From assembly GCA_039821145.1 (NCBI GenBank), contig JBCBOS010000020.1, positions 102,856-166,855 of the forward strand: DNA of 64,000 nucleotides. Direction: 5' to 3'. The stretch comes from JBCCSZ01 sp039821145 (GTDB lineage: Bacteria > Bacteroidota > Bacteroidia > Chitinophagales > Saprospiraceae). Shown here piece after piece: positions 59,107-64,000 of this stretch (within the stretch, counting starts at the first letter, position 1; each line of letters opens with the position of its first letter). The notes under the pieces were generated by a model. That model was not told the origin of the DNA. It was given only the letters and a program-made list of their open reading frames with translations, and made no database searches. A program made the position numbers and the translations under genes.

Positions 59107-62103
59107 TCATACGCACTTCACGAGAACTTCTGCTTCCACGCCCTTTCTCCCATCGGTCTCCTTTTCCATGTTTCGAACCCGCAACAAGTACCCCTGCTTC
59201 ATTTGTAGATTTTGCATTTCCAGTCGCTGTCGGGTAATGTACATGCCCAGAGAGGTGGCACCTTGTACGCCATTGGCTGCTTTGGAAGAAGATTCTTTCA
59301 TGCCATTTCCATTGTCGCGAACCCGGACGCTGATCAGGTCTTTTTTGACCAACTGAAACTCGATCAAGATTACGCCTTTTCCCTTTTTGAGTTTGGAGAC
59401 GCCATGAATGATGGCATTTTCCACCAGTGGCTGTATGAGCATGGGAGGGATTTGACAATCGACAGGGTCGAGTCGAGGGTCCACGATGATGTCGTATTGG
59501 AAGGGATGTTCGAGTCGGTAATTCTCCAGCTCCATGTAACTCGTCAGCATGGCAACTTCTTCTTCCAGAGAAATGGACTGGGTGGAACTGGCTTGCAAGA
59601 CTGCTCGGATCAGGTTTGAGATGTGCCCCAGGTAGCTGATGGCTGTTTGGTGGTCTTTCTCAGCGATGTAGCCTTGGATGGAATGGAGGCGATTGAAGAT
59701 GAAGTGTGGGCTCATCTGTGCTTGCAGGGCAGAGGACTTCATTTTTTGAATTTGTAGTTCCAATTCTACTTTTTGGCGAATGTTCTGAATCCGTCTTTGG
59801 TACAGCGCGTAAAATGTCCCTCCCATCAAGAGCATGCACAGCAATGCAAAGATTCCGGTCTTGTAGAATGGCGGCCGAATGTCGAAAGCGTATACTGTTG
59901 ACTCACTCCAACGCCCATATTTTGTCGCAGCTTGAATCTCAAAGGTGTAATTTCCAGGGGCGAGGGCTGCGAAGCCCAGGCTCGTCAGGTCGGTTCTGAT
60001 CCAGTCGTCGGTTGGTTGGAGGCGATGGCGGTAGTTGATCTTGGCATTTTGCTGAAAGTCAATGGCGAAATACTCAAACTGGAGATTGGATTTCCAGTAG
60101 GGCCAGCTGTTGGTTTGCCCAAGATCGATGGGCTCGTTGTTGAGCAGGAGGTGGGAGAGTATGGGAGGTGAGATGTCGTAATGGACAATTTGGTCGTTGG
60201 GCCGAAAATTCATCAAACCCTTGGTGGTTGCCACCCATACATCTTTGCCCCAGGAGGCGATGTCGGTCACTTCGCTGGATGGCAGGCCGTCGACGGTGGA
60301 ATAGTGCTCGATCTCAAATTGGCCATTGGCACGGCGCCTGACTCTGTCCATGCCGTTGAGTGTCCCCACCCAGATGTTTTGTGCGGAGTCGATGTGAATT
60401 TTTTCCACCATATTGGTGGTCAGGCCATTTTGTTCATTCAATTGTTGGATGTCGTTGCCCCTCCAAAAAAGAACTCCTCCCCCTTTTGTCCCGATGACCA
60501 GGGTACTGTCTGGCAGTTCTTTGATCTCTTCGATCCGCCAGCGGAAGGCCGGGTGCTTTTGGTCGGCAGGAAGCAGTGTCGAGTCTCGAAATTCGTACAG
60601 ACCATCCTCTTGGCCAACCCAAACTCTTCCATCCATAGAGCGATGCACCGCCATGGTCCAATTGCGCAGGGGAGAATTGAAATAGGTGGTAATAAAAAGT
60701 GTTTTCTCCTCTTGCCAATTGTAGTGTGTGAAGCCTTGCGCGCCGGGAAGGACCCCGAAAAGCTCACCATTGGGATCAATTGCAAGCTTCTTGATACTGG
60801 AGGGAAAATTGATGGAAGACATGGCATTGTTTTGCCATTTGTAGAGTTCGTTTGTCCCTCCCCCACCAATCAGTAAGGTACTTGAATCAAAGTCGTATGC
60901 CATGTCCCATACTTCGGTGTACGGTTTGGGCAAGACTGTCAATTGGTCATTTCCAATGTCCAGGTGGTAGCAGCCTCCATCTTTGCTTCCAACGAATACC
61001 TCGTCGGTACCAGCAGGACTGATGGCCGTTGTGTAGTCTGTGGAAAAACCAGCCATTTGATCGTAGACCCTCACCTTGGGATTGGCGATGTAGAACAGTC
61101 CATCTTCATTGGTCCCTACCCAGAGGCCTCCGGCGCGGTCTTCCAAAACGGCAGAGATGGTCAAATCGGGAAAAAACATCTCTGATCTGCCGCGCAAAAA
61201 ATCGTCGTACCCTTGATAAATTTGCAAGCCCCCGCCATTGGAGATGGATTCGAGTCCCAAATAGATGCGACCACTCGGTCCTTTTGCCATGATGTTCAAT
61301 GGATCTTTGAAAGGGACGGTCAACTTCAATCGACCATCCTGAATGTGGTGCAGGCAATCTACATAAGCAAACAAGAGCGAGCCATCTGGCAATTCCTGGG
61401 TGTTGCAGTGAGGCTTCTGGTTTTGTGCCAGCATGCTGCTTTCAAAAGGGATGTCCCCCATGAGGCTGTCTTCTTTGAACCAAAAAAACCTTCTATTCCG
61501 GTAGATCTCTTTTCTCTCGGCTTCATCTTTTGTCCTGCGCATTATCCTACAAGGCAATATTTTTCCCTCCTTCTGGTACCCGATCACTTGAAAAGAGCCC
61601 ACAGGGCCTCTGACCAGCTTGCTTGTCCCATCCGGGTAAATCTGTAGGATGCCGTGATCTGGGATGGCTCCGTGAAAAACCCCATCCTTGTCGACCAAAA
61701 AATACCTGATGATGGAAAAAGCCTCCACCGTTTTTACATTCAGCAAATGATTGTACTGGAAGGGGACAAATGTATCTTGCTTGTGAATGTAAATGTCGCC
61801 CGACAATGTACTCGCCCAAATGTCGCCCTGGCTGTCTTCGTACAGTGCAAAGACCGAACTTTCCACTAGGCCATCTGTGGGGTCAAAGTTCTCAAATTCA
61901 TATCCGTTGAAGCGACTGACCCCATTGTCCGTTGCGATCCAGATGTACCCTTGTCGATCTTGCAGCAAGTCATAGATTTCAGAGCTGGGCAGTCCATCTT
62001 CTGAGGTGTAGTGGATGCTTGCCATGCGATGCTGCTGGGCTGGCAGGAAAGTCGAGGCAAGGAAAAAACAGAAAAAGCCTAACACACAAGGGGGCAATCT
62101 CAC
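59107..62103 (-). CDS. LytS-type sensor histidine kinase with propeller sensor domain
   Basis: A 998-residue membrane kinase. A signal peptide is followed by two-component regulator propeller repeats (GLPSSEIYDLLQDRQGYIWI and similar) over about residues 30-640. A Y_Y_Y domain follows, then one membrane helix (GIFALLCMLLMGGTFYALY, about 735-755), then a HisKA_7TM/LytS-type kinase with the His in MSPHFIFNRLHSIQGYI near 798 and a GHKL ATPase with IQPLVENAIIHGV. The start is GTG at 62103, overlapping the regulator's TGA as GTGA. It senses an extracellular ligand and passes the signal to the LytTR protein. Confidence 0.9.
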   Translation of the reverse strand: MRLPPCVLGFFCFFLASTFLPAQQHRMASIHYTSEDGLPSSEIYDLLQDRQGYIWIATDNGVSRFNGYEFENFDPTDGLVESSVFALYEDSQGDIWASTLSGDIYIHKQDTFVPFQYNHLLNVKTVEAFSIIRYFLVDKDGVFHGAIPDHGILQIYPDGTSKLVRGPVGSFQVIGYQKEGKILPCRIMRRTKDEAERKEIYRNRRFFWFKEDSLMGDIPFESSMLAQNQKPHCNTQELPDGSLLFAYVDCLHHIQDGRLKLTVPFKDPLNIMAKGPSGRIYLGLESISNGGGLQIYQGYDDFLRGRSEMFFPDLTISAVLEDRAGGLWVGTNEDGLFYIANPKVRVYDQMAGFSTDYTTAISPAGTDEVFVGSKDGGCYHLDIGNDQLTVLPKPYTEVWDMAYDFDSSTLLIGGGGTNELYKWQNNAMSSINFPSSIKKLAIDPNGELFGVLPGAQGFTHYNWQEEKTLFITTYFNSPLRNWTMAVHRSMDGRVWVGQEDGLYEFRDSTLLPADQKHPAFRWRIEEIKELPDSTLVIGTKGGGVLFWRGNDIQQLNEQNGLTTNMVEKIHIDSAQNIWVGTLNGMDRVRRRANGQFEIEHYSTVDGLPSSEVTDIASWGKDVWVATTKGLMNFRPNDQIVHYDISPPILSHLLLNNEPIDLGQTNSWPYWKSNLQFEYFAIDFQQNAKINYRHRLQPTDDWIRTDLTSLGFAALAPGNYTFEIQAATKYGRWSESTVYAFDIRPPFYKTGIFALLCMLLMGGTFYALYQRRIQNIRQKVELELQIQKMKSSALQAQMSPHFIFNRLHSIQGYIAEKDHQTAISYLGHISNLIRAVLQASSTQSISLEEEVAMLTSYMELENYRLEHPFQYDIIVDPRLDPVDCQIPPMLIQPLVENAIIHGVSKLKKGKGVILIEFQLVKKDLISVRVRDNGNGMKESSSKAANGVQGATSLGMYITRQRLEMQNLQMKQGYLLRVRNMEKETDGRKGVEAEVLVKCV

Positions 62104-62852
62104 AAGCTGATGTTTTTTAGTTTTTGTAGCAATTCTTCTTTTTTGCGTCTGGCAATGGGCAATTGGGCATTGTCGGACATGACGACATATCCCCCCTCTT
62201 CGCGCATGACTTTTTTGATCTGGAGGATGTTGATGATGTGGGAGCGATGCATTCGAAAAAAGGGTGGATTGGGCAAGAGGTCTTCGTATTCTTTGATGCC
62301 CTTGGAAATGACAACTTTTTCTCCATCGATCTGAAAAAAGGTGGTATAGCTCCGGTCGGATTCCAGGCGGATGATCTGATCGACGGACAGGACATGGATG
62401 CCTTCGGAGGTGGAGAGGGTCAAAAATTCGTACTTCTGGTGTTTGATGTCTTCTACCAACCGAGACAATTTTCGGTTCATGGATTGGAAGTCGGCTGACC
62501 AGTTTTTCAACTTCCCAACTGCTTTCTGCAAGTGGTCGGGGATGATGGGCTTGAGGATGTAATCGATCGCATTGTAGCGAAAGGCCTTCACTGCAAAGTC
62601 GTTGAATGCGGTGACGAATAAAATCTGAAAATTTGGACTGGGAAATTGGTCCAGCAATTCAAAGCCAGAGCGACCGTCGATGTTGATGTCCAAAAAAACC
62701 ACATCTACTTCCAAGCGCTCCAATAGCTTGGTGGCCTTTTCGATCGTGCTTGCTTCTCCCAGCACGCGAATGTCGGGACAGTACATGGAGAGAAGGCCTT
62801 TGAGAGTTTTGAGTGCGTGAAATTCATCATCTACCAATATGGCATTTATCAT
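62100..62852 (-). CDS. LytTR-family response regulator
   Basis: A 250-residue regulator. The receiver domain has the phospho-acceptor Asp in VVFLDINIDGRSGF near residue 54, acidic residues in LVDDEFHA, and a Lys in DYILKPI near 105. The C-terminal LytTR DNA-binding domain spans about 150-245 and includes FFRMHRSHIINI. LytTR proteins bind paired short repeats in promoters of envelope genes. It is transcribed first, and the kinase follows with a 4-bp overlap. The pair ends 22 bp from the convergent anti-sigma-like gene. Confidence 0.92.
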   Translation of the reverse strand: MINAILVDDEFHALKTLKGLLSMYCPDIRVLGEASTIEKATKLLERLEVDVVFLDINIDGRSGFELLDQFPSPNFQILFVTAFNDFAVKAFRYNAIDYILKPIIPDHLQKAVGKLKNWSADFQSMNRKLSRLVEDIKHQKYEFLTLSTSEGIHVLSVDQIIRLESDRSYTTFFQIDGEKVVISKGIKEYEDLLPNPPFFRMHRSHIINILQIKKVMREEGGYVVMSDNAQLPIARRKKEELLQKLKNISL

Positions 62853-63688
62853 ATTTCGGGCAATTTCTTATCCAGGATAACAAAGTTCCTGGCTCATAGT
62901 GTTGAAATATTTTTCCTCCAATGGCAATCATTGGAAACGCGCCAGATCGCATCGGCCAAGGGTGTTGAGGCGACGCAATCAGTTGATTTTTGGCAGGCTG
63001 TGTTTTGCTTTGGTCTGTGCCTGATGCCAAGCTTTTGTGCTGCTGCCAGCCTTGGTTTACCACTCGTAGGATGGATGCTACCAAAAATAAGATGTGCATT
63101 GCCAAATGTAGGATGGCACGATCCCGATTGGTAAACAGAGGCTACTTTTGAACCAATGGCTAGATGGCTTGCAACAGCAAAATAAACATCTCAATGCTGC
63201 GAATGCTCGGCTCTCTTTGATAAGAAAACGCTTCTCAGCCTTTTTTAGCACAAGAGAAAAGTATTTTTTCGGTAGTAATGTTTTGCCCTCACTCAGGCGG
63301 CTGTTCAGCATTTTATCCAGGTGATAAAGCTAGTAGAAAAACCCGAAAAAAACAATGTACTGGCGATGGTTATATTTCCATATGAAGCAAATATGACAAT
63401 CGAGGGCCATTACAGACAAATTCCTCTAAAGAGCCTTTCCATACTCAATCCAAATTCACAAGCAGTCGATTCTTCCCGATCCTAGCGCATAGGAGAATTG
63501 TCCTGCGACCTTGATGCCAATGCCACAAGTGTTAGAGCTTGCCAAGGGATTGCCTCATCAAGTATCACCACAGTTTTTGCCTGCTCTTACATCATATTCC
63601 CAAATGTAAAACAACATATGGGGGCCGTGTTGCCCCTTTGTCGCTTGACAGTCTATTGCATTTTTTTTTAACCTAAATCACTTCTATC
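62853..63688. other. 836-bp region without a recognised gene
   Basis: No confident protein or RNA gene was found between the divergent LytTR gene and the lipoprotein at 63689. A separated inverted repeat GTTTACCA / TGGTAAAC lies at 63055-63062 and 63130-63137, enclosing two similar GTAGGATGG segments (63066-63074 and 63110-63118). Several stop-rich frames on both strands argue against a decayed long gene. The last 100 bp before 63689 are T-rich and probably hold the lipoprotein promoter. Confidence 0.5.
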
Positions 63689-64000
63689 ATGACAAACTTT
63701 CTTGCCAAGGGCTCCTTATTGGGCGTTCTATTCATCGCTCTTTTCCTCGTCGTCGGATGTCAGAAAGACAACAGTCTATCCGAGATCAATCCGGCCACTG
63801 TCTCTACGACTTCTGATCAACTCGCCATTGATGTGCAGCAAGCAGAGCTCAAAAAGCCCCAGAATATGAGACAGGCTGTGGGAGAGCGCATTTTCAAAAC
63901 CCTTCCCGAAGAGGTTCAACAAAAGGTGGTTGCGGATGATTCCTTCGCAGCGATGAACAGCTCTTCCTGCCGGAGAGGGTGCCTGCTGGAATTGCAGAGT
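63689..64000 (+). CDS. Lipoprotein, 5' part only (cut by right edge)
   Basis: The first 104 residues are visible. The leader MTNFLAKGSLLGVLFIALFL ends in VVGC, a good lipobox. The mature start is polar and helical (QLAIDVQQAELKKPQNMRQA), and a pair of Cys occurs at NSSSCRRGCLLEL near the window end. No family can be named from this part. ATG at 63689 is chosen because the signal peptide follows directly. Confidence 0.72.
   Translation, partial: MTNFLAKGSLLGVLFIALFLVVGCQKDNSLSEINPATVSTTSDQLAIDVQQAELKKPQNMRQAVGERIFKTLPEEVQQKVVADDSFAAMNSSSCRRGCLLELQS

Noticed and set aside
63078..63311. 77-codon minus-strand frame in the 62.9-63.7 kb gap
   Set aside because: Low-complexity hydrophobic and Cys-rich translation without a family or start context.
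1..64000. CRISPR arrays, insertion sequences, integrases, rRNA and tRNA genes
   Set aside because: Looked for on both strands; no spaced repeat array, transposase-like protein or foldable tRNA was found.

Overview
The window comes from a member of the Bacteroidota, most likely the Saprospiria (Saprospiraceae/Lewinellaceae type). This is an inference from several signs. Two large exported proteins end in type IX secretion sorting domains. There are PUR-like (DUF3276) nucleic-acid-binding proteins, a GbsR-type regulator, a LytS/LytTR two-component pair with a propeller sensor, and a promoter of the TTTG / TAnnTTTG class. Base composition is moderate and coding density is high. No rRNA, tRNA, CRISPR array, transposase or prophage gene was recognised.

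Layout. 1-10.1 kb holds housekeeping and envelope genes: an amidohydrolase cut by the left edge, a DUF1015 protein, a GbsR/MarR regulator, a tandem pair of PUR-plus-helix-turn-helix proteins, radC, an MsbA-like ABC exporter, a membrane protein, a GT2 glycosyltransferase and gyrB. 10.3-15.8 kb holds tsaE, alanine dehydrogenase, a membrane patatin phospholipase, and a methyltransferase preceded by a perfect 40-bp palindrome. 15.8-19.7 kb holds a GNAT acetyltransferase coupled to a PNGase-F-like T9SS protein. 20.5-26.4 kb holds a type I pullulanase lipoprotein, an SLC45-like sugar transporter and a GAF protein. 26.5-29.2 kb holds pdxH, two small exported proteins and a structured, repeat-bearing intergenic region. 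29.4-36.1 kb is a tetR-tolC-adaptor-RND efflux operon. 36.7-49.3 kb holds a dockerin-like lipoprotein, an AGCS symporter with an insertion, a membrane protein, a SulP transporter, an HMA-MauE fusion, an APC-USP fusion, and a T9SS protein with a small I9-like lipoprotein upstream. 49.7-51.7 kb holds a FeS-BCP-like photolyase and a small membrane protein.

The most system-like region is 51.8-62.9 kb. An ECF sigma factor and a one-TM TPR protein of anti-sigma type are transcribed divergently from a lipoprotein, a secreted beta-rich protein, a DUF4892-OmpA protein and a TPR-CHAT protease. A LytTR regulator and propeller histidine kinase lie beside it. I read this as a candidate envelope-sensing, caspase-like protease module; its function is unproven.

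The best regulatory signal is one operator, ACTTTCA-N8-TGAAAGT, found in front of both the GbsR-type regulator (2302-2323) and the methyltransferase (14831-14852). It suggests a small autoregulated lipid or pigment regulon. The right edge cuts a lipoprotein gene that follows about 830 bp without a recognisable gene.
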